The notes below the pieces were generated by a model. It had not been told where the DNA came from and made no database searches. It was given only the letters and a program-made list of their open reading frames with translations. From IMG/VR virus record IMGVR_UViG_3300032087_001469, positions 1 through 35,674 of that record: a DNA stretch of 35,674 bases; one strand, 5' to 3'. Shown one piece after another: positions 28,612 through 35,674 of the stretch. Position 1 is the first letter of the stretch, and the number at the start of each line of letters is the position of its first letter. Made by a program: the position numbers and the translations under genes. Source of the stretch: a virus.

Positions 28612-28933
28612 GTGCAAACAGAATAAACCTGTCTCAGAGTTCCATAAGGACAGGAGTAGATCAAGCGGTGTACAGAGATACTGCAAGCAGTGTAAAAAAA
28701 GAGTTGATGTTCACGGTACAAGAGAAAACCAGGGGAAGTTCTTTGTGTACTATCTACCAAAAGAACGATACATTGGTATGACCAAGAACTTCAACAAAAG
28801 AATAAAGAAACACGAAGTTCGTGGCAAGAACATTAAGTATGCCTTTATTGTTCTAAGCACAAAACGTATGAAACTAGCACATCTAGTGGAAACAATGTTT
28901 CATATGCTTGGATTTAACGGATTTCGTTATTAG
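28589..28933 (+). CDS. Zinc-finger GIY-YIG nuclease
   Basis: This 114-residue protein has a four-Cys zinc knuckle at residues 6-35 (CSKC, YCKQC) of the type found in phage HNH and homing nucleases (CxxCKxxKPxSEFxKDxxxxxGxQxYCKxC). Residues 51-114 read FFVYYLPKERYIGMTKNFNKRIKKH with Arg71 and His75, then Glu101 in VETMFHML: a minimal GIY-YIG nuclease core (VYYL and YIG pair). It is the last gene of the early unit, with a terminator following. It may be a free-standing homing endonuclease or a repair nuclease. Confidence 0.65.
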   Translation: MSTERCSKCKQNKPVSEFHKDRSRSSGVQRYCKQCKKRVDVHGTRENQGKFFVYYLPKERYIGMTKNFNKRIKKHEVRGKNIKYAFIVLSTKRMKLAHLVETMFHMLGFNGFRY

Positions 28934-28950
28934 ATTTGAAAAGGTTTTAG

Positions 28951-29048
28951 ATATTGACGGCTCGGAAAGACGAGCATCTTCTTCAAGTGGTGCTTGAATT
29001 GGATTGGTTTGGTCGGAAAGGGGGTTATTTACCCCCTTTCTTTTTTTT
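28951..29048 (+). terminator. Early-unit end: two hairpins and a strong terminator
   Basis: Hairpins GCTCG/CGAGC (28960-28975) and TTCAAG/CTTGAA (28982-28998) precede the terminator GAAAGGGGGT (29016-29025) with ACCCCCTTTC (29031-29040), a perfect 10-bp stem and 5-nt loop followed by eight T. It separates the rightward early unit from the convergent late unit. The tandem hairpins suggest a structured 3' UTR. Confidence 0.88.
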
Positions 29049-29135
29049 AGCATAACAGCAGTTGCCGTCACACTCCTTTGGTTCAACCTCACAGTATTCT
29101 ATCTTACGAGGCTGTTGCTTTTTTCTTTTAGCCAT
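29025..29135 (-). CDS. Tiny Lys- and Cys-rich ORF after the spanin
   Basis: A 36-codon ORF from the ATG at 29135 overlaps the spanin 3' end by 8 bases. It reads MAKRKKQQPRKIEYCEVEPK, then ECDGNCCYAKKKKGGK, with four Cys. Its last codons lie in the early terminator stem, so late transcripts and the terminator share DNA. Coupling and amino acid order make it plausible; function unknown. Confidence 0.45.
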   Translation of the reverse strand: MAKRKKQQPRKIEYCEVEPKECDGNCCYAKKKKGGK

Positions 29136-29559
29136 TGAATAGATACTTATCGATTAGTCTTCTTATAAATGCCAATGCTAGTAGAACTAGCGCAAAATAA
29201 AAAGCTAACGTCTGTATCCGTTCAAACAAGGTTTTCTCTTTAACATATACAATTTTTTCATAGGGTACTTCAATCGTTCTTACTATCGTATCCGAGGCGC
29301 ATTCTGCGTTTATAATAACCGTGTCGTTCACCTTTAGTAATTGTACCTTGAGACGATCCTTCTGAATCGTTATAGTGTCGTGTTGCCTCAAAGTCACAGT
29401 ATCCGTGGTAACCACAGGTGGGACGACAACCGTGTCCTTCACAACCAGGGTGTCTTTTTCCAGAATTGTAGGGTCTTTTTGCACCGCTTTCTTCAAGTGC
29501 CAAGTGGCGCTGCAATTCGTTAATAACAGCAGCAGAGTTAATTTTACCAGCCATTTCAT
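29128..29559 (-). CDS. Unimolecular spanin (u-spanin)
   Basis: In this 143-residue protein the N-terminal KWLVKLTLLLLLTNC is a lipoprotein signal with modified Cys16 (Asn at -1 is unusual but tolerated). Residues 20-108 form a Thr/Val-rich periplasmic part with repeated DTVVV/TDTVT strands. Residues 115-132 (IQTLAFYFALVLLALAFI) form a C-terminal membrane helix followed by a basic tail. A lipid anchor in the outer membrane plus an inner-membrane anchor in one chain is the u-spanin plan (as in T1 gp11), fusing the two membranes at lysis. It is last in the holin-lysin-spanin cassette and overlaps the lysin gene by 4 bases. Confidence 0.75.
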   Translation of the reverse strand: MKWLVKLTLLLLLTNCSATWHLKKAVQKDPTILEKDTLVVKDTVVVPPVVTTDTVTLRQHDTITIQKDRLKVQLLKVNDTVIINAECASDTIVRTIEVPYEKIVYVKEKTLFERIQTLAFYFALVLLALAFIRRLIDKYLFNG

Positions 29560-30029
29560 ACAGTATCAAAATCTGTGTAAGTAATCGTCACTTTCTCCCC
29601 ACTTTCAATAGCCGCAGCAATTGGAGGATAAATTCTTTTATATGCATTAACTGACGACCCCACCATACCATTACTGGAGCCAAAGTTCGCTTGTTGAGTA
29701 TCACCAACAAGGAGACACCCAGCAGTGTGTTCATCAGTATTACCAGTGTGAATAAGGATATACTCAAAGCCAGGCACGTCCCATACCCATAACATTCCTT
29801 TGTGCATCTCCCCATACTTCTTTACATATCTACTATGGAATCCTCCAACTGTTCTGAGGACGATGTCGTACGTTCCTGCAGGGATTCTAGTCTCGCCAGA
29901 GACTTTCTCCTCCCGATACTCGTCTTCAAGCGTGTAGCATAGGAACTTTCTCTCTCCTCCCGTAACATCGAATAATATCCCATTAGTGCTGTCCTCTTGG
30001 CTGCTGAAGCGCAATACCTCTAACTTCAT
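29556..30029 (-). CDS. DUF5675-type lysin
   Basis: This 157-residue protein shows the DUF5675 pattern: STNGILFDVTGGERKFLCYTLED, IPAGTYDIVLRT, FEYILIHTGNTDEHTAGCLLVG (89-109) and a Ser/Ala-rich end. The motif IHTGN....GC.LVG places His and Cys as possible catalytic residues, reminiscent of L,D-transpeptidase folds. DUF5675 genes sit beside holins in many Bacteroidota phages and are thought to be endolysins, though the bond cut is not known to me. No signal peptide, so release needs the holin upstream. It shares base 30029 with the holin stop. Confidence 0.68.
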   Translation of the reverse strand: MKLEVLRFSSQEDSTNGILFDVTGGERKFLCYTLEDEYREEKVSGETRIPAGTYDIVLRTVGGFHSRYVKKYGEMHKGMLWVWDVPGFEYILIHTGNTDEHTAGCLLVGDTQQANFGSSNGMVGSSVNAYKRIYPPIAAAIESGEKVTITYTDFDTV

Positions 30030-30259
30030 TACTCACCTTTTTTAGCAAACTTCTCTAAGCCTGCGATTCCAAATGATCCTAGAGTGACTATAACAAAGCT
30101 GTTATATGTGAACTCGTTGATAGGCAAGTCCTTGCCCCAAAATCCGCTGAACACATCTGCTAGCATTACAATCACCATTACAGCGAAAGAAAAGAATCCA
30201 ATAATAGTCTTCTCATTCCAATCGTTGTCGTCTTTAAAAATCTGAACAAACTTTTTCAT
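30029..30259 (-). CDS. Holin, two membrane helices
   Basis: This 76-residue protein has a hydrophilic N-terminus MKKFVQIFKDDNDWNEK, membrane helix 1 (about 18-38, TIIGFFSFAVMVIVMLADVF), a short loop and membrane helix 2 (about 52-68, NSFVIVTLGSFGIAGLE), and a charged tail KFAKKGE. Size and topology fit a class II holin. The gene order holin, lysin, spanin is a standard lysis cassette, placed after the giant virion gene in late transcription. Confidence 0.72.
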   Translation of the reverse strand: MKKFVQIFKDDNDWNEKTIIGFFSFAVMVIVMLADVFSGFWGKDLPINEFTYNSFVIVTLGSFGIAGLEKFAKKGE

Positions 30260-30274
30260 ATATAGGTTTTTTGT

Positions 30275-33200
30275 TTACTTGAGTGCAGCGTAGAATTCTG
30301 GTGTTGGCTTATATCCTGCCTTGCCCAATCCTACTGATATTTCACGCTTCATATCTTCTGGTAGTTCATCCCAACTGTTGAACCTGTATCTCAACTTCAA
30401 CTTAGCAGCCGCTGCTGAAGGAGTAGAAGAGTATCTTACGTCAATGAATATCGGGTCAGTATCTAAACCTGTCATCAACCCTTTAGCGTATCCTGCTGCG
30501 AATCTCTTGTCAAGGTCTTTGAGTTCACTGATGTAATCCAACATTTCTTGAGGTACAGCAGCACCGTACTCGTAATCCTTGATTAGAATCTGAAGGTCTC
30601 TCTTTATCTTAAGTCTGTTGCTACGCTCTGTTTGATCGATAGCCTTCATAACATCCTTGAGATTGAAGCTGTACTTTTTATCTGGTATAGTGTAGATGAA
30701 TCCCTTCTCTATCCCTAGCAGGTCTTTAAGCTTCTTAGCCTGCTTTTCTGGTTGAATTGGACCCTTCTCCTCTGACGTTGTAATAATAGCGTCTAAGAGG
30801 CTGTATGAAAGTGCTACAACCATATTTGATTCATTGGTTACAAACTTCTCAGCAGCTGCCTGCATACGAGGAGCAGAAACAGTCTTAGATTCTGGCAACA
30901 CTTTGGACGAAGCTTCAGCGATGAACTTGTATATATCTCTAGTTCTGCCGTCCTTGTATCCTTCAATGTATGGATTTACACCTCTGTCACCATAATCGTA
31001 AGTAACCTTGCTGTTTCTGAATCTGTCAATGTTGTTGAAGTATGTATCCAAAGCACCTACTGTCGGTACTGTTGAGGCAATCTCCATAGCAAAGTTTCCT
31101 AGGCTCAATGTGTTAGGCACGAAATCACCCGCAGGTAAAGAGCTTACTATACTCTCAAAGAGCAGGCTGCCCTCTTCAGTAAAGTAGTACCCATAGTAAT
31201 CGTCCTTCTCAAGCATCTTTAGGTCAAACTCCTTATCATTAACGGTGGAGTAAATCCACTCTCCTGTAAGCTCACCAATGTGATCGAAGAACATAAATTG
31301 GTGTGCCTTTGGCAACCTCAACAGCTGAGTCTTTCCATCCTTGTCTTTACCGATTGGGATTAGGAAGTATCTAGTCTTAATGTATGGACTGATTTTATCC
31401 TCCTCATCATCATCCAATAGCAACTGACGTATATACGTGATAGCAGCTCCTAAAAGAGTAGCTTGGATAACCTTTGCTGTAAACATCCCTGGATTCTTTC
31501 TAGCATAGCTCACAGTACCTCTAGTACCCTGAACACCTGCATTCAGGTACGGCTTCAAAGCATCTAGGTCTTTTGTGAGCCAACCACCTTGGGAGAAGTC
31601 AGCAATCAATCTTGCCTCTTCAACAGCTAGTGTTTTTCTTTGGTCTTCAGTAAGTTCTGGTCTGCTCTTTTCTAGATTCTTGAGAGTACGGCTATAAATA
31701 CCAAGTCTCAATGCAAGCTCTGATTTCTCACCTGCATAAGCCAATACATTCACAGCTTTCTTTACAGGACTGTACTTACCCATAAGTCTAGTAGCTCTAG
31801 AATTCTTACGCTTGTATAGTTGGTCGGGCTTACCCTGTAGCGTTAGGAAGCTCATACCTCCACCGTACTTGTAGTATTCCTCTACCAAGTCAGTATCCAT
31901 AACAGCATTGTTTAGACCCTTGAAGAAGTCAGCCATAGCAACTACCCCCATAACAGGCAAAGCATAGAACTGATCGTAAACTCCCCGACCTACTGTAACC
32001 TCAATCATACCACGCAAGAAACCTGTGATGGCAAAGCGTGTGTTAATACCTGTAGCAAACAGCTTCACATACTTAGTACCAGAATACTTAGATATAGCAG
32101 CTCTAGTTGCAGGGCTAAACAGACTTGGAGAGCGACCTATGATTGGGTCGTATAAATCCTTAACGATTTGGAATGCTCTCAACGAACCTCCATCACGATA
32201 GAATACATTCTTAAATCCTTCGTCTGCATCCTGGACCGAACGGTTACCAAACGCATCTTCTATAAGATTTTCTTCCTCGTCTTTTTTGTAGTTAGCTTCC
32301 TTAACCCAATCCAAATCTTTTCCTGGAATCTCGTCAGCTAGCTTCTTCAAGAACAGGTTGTTTGCCTGCTTGCTTCTCAAGCTTCTAATACTCAAGCTCA
32401 ACATATACTGAGCATCCGTGAGTATCTCTGTGTCATCACCACTCTTGATTGCCTTAATCTGATCATCACGAAGGTTCGTTTGTTCCCAAAGTCTGTCGTC
32501 AGCATCGCCAAACATCTTGTTCAAGAACATACGTGGTGAGTAGTTATTCGTTATGAATCTGTCTCTTGTTTCTCTATTGATAATGCCTGCCTTGTATGAC
32601 TCGTCAAGAATCATACGGTACGCATCAAAGTATTTTTTCTCTCTTGTTTTAAGCTTGTCGTAAACCTCATCTCCTACAGTTTTCTTGTAGTGTGCTAGTG
32701 CAGCTTCTGCATTCTCACGGTTCATAACAATATCTCCAGAGGTAGGGTGCTTAGGACGAACAGAGTATTTATCTACATCTCTTTGAATCATATTCTTGAT
32801 TCTCTCCTTAGACTCAATCAAGTCGCTAAGCTCTTTGGTAGGCTTTTGCTCCTTGAGCATCTCTAGTTCAGACTCTATTACAGCAAGTCTTCTCTTACTG
32901 TCTCTCAGTCTGTTGTCCCAATTCGTGTCAATCTGAATTACACGCTGCAAGAAAATCATCTTGTCAAGCAATACTTCCTCAGAAGAGGACAAACCATCAA
33001 AGATATCTTTCTTTAGTCTTGCAAATTCACGATCAGCGTATGCCGTAGCACCTGCTTTGTTTGTGATGAGTGCCTTGATGTAATCTCCAAAGCCATTGAG
33101 TACAGCCTTCTTAATCTTAGACTCTTTGTCTATGTATACCTCTCTAGCTCCCTTCTTAAACGGATTAATCTTAGAGAAGAATGTTTTTCTAGGTACATTT

Positions 33201-35674
33201 TTAAGACGTTCCTCACTGTTCTCAAACATACCATCGGTGGCATCTGCAGCTTCACGACCCTCTTCTTCTAGACCGATTAGCGATTCGCGAATTGCAGTAG
33301 GGGCTATTCTGATTCTGTTTGACTCTAGACGTGTAGACATAAGGTCTACGTTCATCATTTCTTCCGCATCAACAAAAACGCTCGAGTTCTCATTTACTGA
33401 ACGAATAGCATTCTCTAGGTTTATTTCCCACATTGGGTTTTCCTTGTCAATCGGAACAGCCTCTGTTCTGCTAACCTTTGATTTAAGGTCTTCTCTAAGA
33501 ATCGTTTCAAAGTCAAAATCAAAGCTTCTTGCAATACCTTCTTCTAACAAGCTCTTGTCGCCTACTGCGATTCTGTTGAAAGACTCTAATAGATAGCTTG
33601 AAGCCTCTCCTAAAACTATAGACGACTGTGTTATGTAGTAGTTGTCTTCGTCAATCTTAGGATCGTAGAATGCAATTTTTCTTGAAGGCTTAGCAATAAG
33701 CCCTCCGTTTATACCCTGGGCATTGTATATAGACCTTCTGTACCATCTTGTATCTCTACCTTTCGCTTTGTATACCAAACTTGCAGGATAGTCTTGTGGG
33801 TTTCCTAAGATGTCAAACTTGTTCATTGAAGCAGCATCAAACGAAATGCTTGACACCCCTAATATTTCAGCTACATCTTTTGTATACGTAAACACCTCAC
33901 TCAATGTAGTTCTTGATAGAGCTGCATCGTTTATCTTGTTGTCTACGTATTCTTCTTTATTTACTGTGTTGTCAAAATCTACACGCAAAGAAGGTCTGCC
34001 GTCATTAGGATTAACTCTGTACAACACACCTATCTTTATGTACTCTGTTGTTGTCTTGCCCTCTTTGTTCGTGTATTGGAAAGGAATTCTTTTCTCTAAA
34101 TCACCTTCATTGATGATACGCATTACATCGTCCTTGAATCCTTTTCTATCAAAGGCATCTATTACCTCTCCGATAGTATTTGCAGCCAACAGCTTTTCAG
34201 ATGTAACCTCCATAACAGCCTCTTTCTTGAGTACCGTTTCTTGGATTATATCTTCTACCTCTAACTGATAGATTGTCTTAGGATCAATACCAGACATCAG
34301 AAGGTTGAAACCAGACTCACCCTGTACCACAGATTGTTTCATCTGCTCGTAAGGCATATTTACGATTTCAGCAATAGACCTCAAGTCTAGATTGTAAGCG
34401 CCAAGGACAAGCTCCTTACCATAGATGTCAGCTTCAAATGCTGTAGCATCAATCTTACCCGCAAAAGTATTTACTAGATAATCAGCTTGACTTTTAGGGA
34501 AGGTATCGTAGTATTTCTTCACAACGTCCAACACATCTTTTCTCTCCGAAGAGAAATCTTCTGGGAAACCCTGGGCTGCAAAGTCTGTAAACTCAGAATA
34601 AATTTCTTGATAGTTGTTGTTAATGAAGTCTACGTTTTTCACGTAGGAAGCAACAAACTCTTTTATGTCTTTAACGATTTGAAGGTCCTCTACCTCGTCC
34701 AAGTTCAAGAACTTCTCGTATCTTTCTTTTGAGATGATTTGGTTGAATACCTTGATGACATCTTCGTCTTTAAGTTTTAACGTCTTGTCCTCAGAGATAT
34801 CTTGAAGTATGTTTAGAAGAGAAATACCATTTGCAGATTCTAACTCTAGAGCATCTTGAGATACTCTTCTAATCTTAGCAAAGTCTCTCTTAGATATACT
34901 CAAGTATTCTTTTAGTTTGTCTAAAACATTTTTGGTAATCACTTCCTGATCCTCAGATAGAACGTAATCAGCCTTTACAGTTTTACTTACAAACACAGCA
35001 TCGAGCAAATCAACGAAGTCGTTAGTAAGACCTATCTTTTTAAATACACCTTTGCCATCCGTCTGCTCCATTATTTCTTCATTGAGAACCTCAGCAAACT
35101 GCTCTTGAATGTTCTGCAAGAAGTTGATAGCTCCGTCTTGGAAGCTTACGTGTACTGCTTTGTTTATGACTCTGTCTATAGTTTCTTGAATAGACATTGA
35201 CAGGGCATAGAACTGAACCTCTGACTCATCTAAGTCTCTCCACTCTTTAGCTGCCTCCTTGTAAGACAAGTATGTTGCAGCAACGTCTGAAGATACGTTC
35301 ATCACGTTCTGTATACCTTCCAACGATTTGATGAAATCACCAATAACCTTTGGATTCTGCTTACGCACAGCGTCTACTATAGCAAAAGAGAATGGTGAAG
35401 CACCTGTTCTAGCATTAGCATAGTGTAGGTTCACAACCATTGTAGTCTCCTTCAAGTCGTTTCTACTATCGGGATATGTTAGTGCCGCATTGAAGTTAAG
35501 GTCAGGTCTATTGACAAAAGCGATAGGTAAGTCCATCTTTCCTGCTAGCGCATTCAAAGTCTTGGCTACAGCCTTTTGCTTCTTGTCTTGAATATCTTCT
35601 TCCTTGACAAACGATTTAGAGTGTACGCTGAAGATACCGTCTATCTCAGGCTTCTCGTATACCGTTGGGGCAGA
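30275..35674 (-). CDS. Giant virion/polyvalent protein, LPD38-like region (5' end beyond right edge)
   Basis: The frame is open at the right edge and ends at 30275, so at least 1799 residues are encoded and the N-terminus is missing. An in-frame TTG at 35557 is not a real start because coding continues upstream (SAPTVYEKPEIDGIFSVHS). Long helical segments and coiled coils (about 840-960 counted from that TTG) dominate. A region with TGINTRFAITGFLRG, AGEKSELALRLGIYSRTLKN and ARLIADFSQGGWLTKDLDALKPYLNAGVQG resembles the LPD38 domain of large phage polyvalent proteins, which are packaged and delivered with the genome. It is followed at once by the lysis cassette. An ejected internal protein of a podovirus-like phage is the best guess. 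Confidence 0.6.
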   Translation of the reverse strand, partial: SAPTVYEKPEIDGIFSVHSKSFVKEEDIQDKKQKAVAKTLNALAGKMDLPIAFVNRPDLNFNAALTYPDSRNDLKETTMVVNLHYANARTGASPFSFAIVDAVRKQNPKVIGDFIKSLEGIQNVMNVSSDVAATYLSYKEAAKEWRDLDESEVQFYALSMSIQETIDRVINKAVHVSFQDGAINFLQNIQEQFAEVLNEEIMEQTDGKGVFKKIGLTNDFVDLLDAVFVSKTVKADYVLSEDQEVITKNVLDKLKEYLSISKRDFAKIRRVSQDALELESANGISLLNILQDISEDKTLKLKDEDVIKVFNQIISKERYEKFLNLDEVEDLQIVKDIKEFVASYVKNVDFINNNYQEIYSEFTDFAAQGFPEDFSSERKDVLDVVKKYYDTFPKSQADYLVNTFAGKIDATAFEADIYGKELVLGAYNLDLRSIAEIVNMPYEQMKQSVVQGESGFNLLMSGIDPKTIYQLEVEDIIQETVLKKEAVMEVTSEKLLAANTIGEVIDAFDRKGFKDDVMRIINEGDLEKRIPFQYTNKEGKTTTEYIKIGVLYRVNPNDGRPSLRVDFDNTVNKEEYVDNKINDAALSRTTLSEVFTYTKDVAEILGVSSISFDAASMNKFDILGNPQDYPASLVYKAKGRDTRWYRRSIYNAQGINGGLIAKPSRKIAFYDPKIDEDNYYITQSSIVLGEASSYLLESFNRIAVGDKSLLEEGIARSFDFDFETILREDLKSKVSRTEAVPIDKENPMWEINLENAIRSVNENSSVFVDAEEMMNVDLMSTRLESNRIRIAPTAIRESLIGLEEEGREAADATDGMFENSEERLKNVPRKTFFSKINPFKKGAREVYIDKESKIKKAVLNGFGDYIKALITNKAGATAYADREFARLKKDIFDGLSSSEEVLLDKMIFLQRVIQIDTNWDNRLRDSKRRLAVIESELEMLKEQKPTKELSDLIESKERIKNMIQRDVDKYSVRPKHPTSGDIVMNRENAEAALAHYKKTVGDEVYDKLKTREKKYFDAYRMILDESYKAGIINRETRDRFITNNYSPRMFLNKMFGDADDRLWEQTNLRDDQIKAIKSGDDTEILTDAQYMLSLSIRSLRSKQANNLFLKKLADEIPGKDLDWVKEANYKKDEEENLIEDAFGNRSVQDADEGFKNVFYRDGGSLRAFQIVKDLYDPIIGRSPSLFSPATRAAISKYSGTKYVKLFATGINTRFAITGFLRGMIEVTVGRGVYDQFYALPVMGVVAMADFFKGLNNAVMDTDLVEEYYKYGGGMSFLTLQGKPDQLYKRKNSRATRLMGKYSPVKKAVNVLAYAGEKSELALRLGIYSRTLKNLEKSRPELTEDQRKTLAVEEARLIADFSQGGWLTKDLDALKPYLNAGVQGTRGTVSYARKNPGMFTAKVIQATLLGAAITYIRQLLLDDDEEDKISPYIKTRYFLIPIGKDKDGKTQLLRLPKAHQFMFFDHIGELTGEWIYSTVNDKEFDLKMLEKDDYYGYYFTEEGSLLFESIVSSLPAGDFVPNTLSLGNFAMEIASTVPTVGALDTYFNNIDRFRNSKVTYDYGDRGVNPYIEGYKDGRTRDIYKFIAEASSKVLPESKTVSAPRMQAAAEKFVTNESNMVVALSYSLLDAIITTSEEKGPIQPEKQAKKLKDLLGIEKGFIYTIPDKKYSFNLKDVMKAIDQTERSNRLKIKRDLQILIKDYEYGAAVPQEMLDYISELKDLDKRFAAGYAKGLMTGLDTDPIFIDVRYSSTPSAAAAKLKLRYRFNSWDELPEDMKREISVGLGKAGYKPTPEFYAALK

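Noticed and set aside
28951-29010. tRNA-like fold before the early terminator
   Set aside because: The two hairpins do not form a cloverleaf, and no acceptor stem or T-loop consensus (GTTCRAnTC) is present.
35555-35557. TTG at 35557 as the start of the giant virion gene
   Set aside because: The same frame stays open with protein-like sequence for 39 more codons to the window edge, so the gene is simply cut by the window.

Overview
The window looks like part of the genome of a tailed double-stranded DNA phage infecting a member of the Bacteroidota (Flavobacterium/Cellulophaga-like host). Support for the phage: terminase large subunit, portal, fiber proteins, a lysis cassette, an ERF recombinase and a primase-helicase. 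Support for the host: several TTG-N20/21-TAnnTTTG promoters of Bacteroidota type, start codons with A-rich leaders instead of Shine-Dalgarno sites, a BT4734/VirE-N type primase domain and a DUF5675-type lysin. No rRNA, tRNA, integrase or CRISPR array was seen. No major capsid, tail-tube or DNA polymerase gene lies in the window, so the genome continues beyond both ends.

Layout. (1) 12412 to 1, leftward: late virion genes in the order small membrane protein, basic proteins, a virion fiber-like protein, two unknowns, a tandem GroES-like co-chaperonin, a possible small terminase, large terminase, portal, and a fiber/baseplate set; the last fiber gene runs off the left edge. Two rightward single genes, a winged-helix protein and a tiny lipoprotein, sit inside this block with their own promoter-like sequences. 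(2) 12413-13108: a 0.7 kb divergent intergenic region with five iteron-like repeats, six perfect hairpins and a good leftward promoter. (3) 13109-28933, rightward: about 36 small early genes in tight overlap. They include a RadC/JAB protein, two Dcm-like cytosine methyltransferases, ERF annealing protein + PD-(D/E)XK exonuclease + SSB-tailed protein, a DnaA-domain-IV protein, further PD-(D/E)XK nucleases, an Nmad1/DUF1599 protein, a primase-helicase, a resolvase-like nuclease and a zinc-finger GIY-YIG nuclease. A structured RNA with a terminator interrupts this block at 22805-22990, and a strong terminator ends it at 29016-29048. (4) 35674 to 29025, leftward: a giant virion protein (open at the right edge), holin, DUF5675 lysin, u-spanin and a tiny Cys-rich ORF.

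The two leftward blocks probably form one late transcription unit on a circular or circularly permuted genome, with the missing capsid and tail genes in the unseen part. The early block converges on the end of the late block at 29.0 kb.

The most unusual signal is in the early half, about 12.6-21.8 kb. Coding and intergenic DNA alike is packed with perfect 6-8 bp stems around 2-6 nt loops, at roughly tenfold the chance rate in the first gene, and such stems were not apparent in the late genes I sampled. Other notable points are the tandem Cpn10 co-chaperonin, a possible pseudoknotted RNA, a recurring CAAAGACTATG start context, and a small membrane-protein gene hidden in an overlapping frame.
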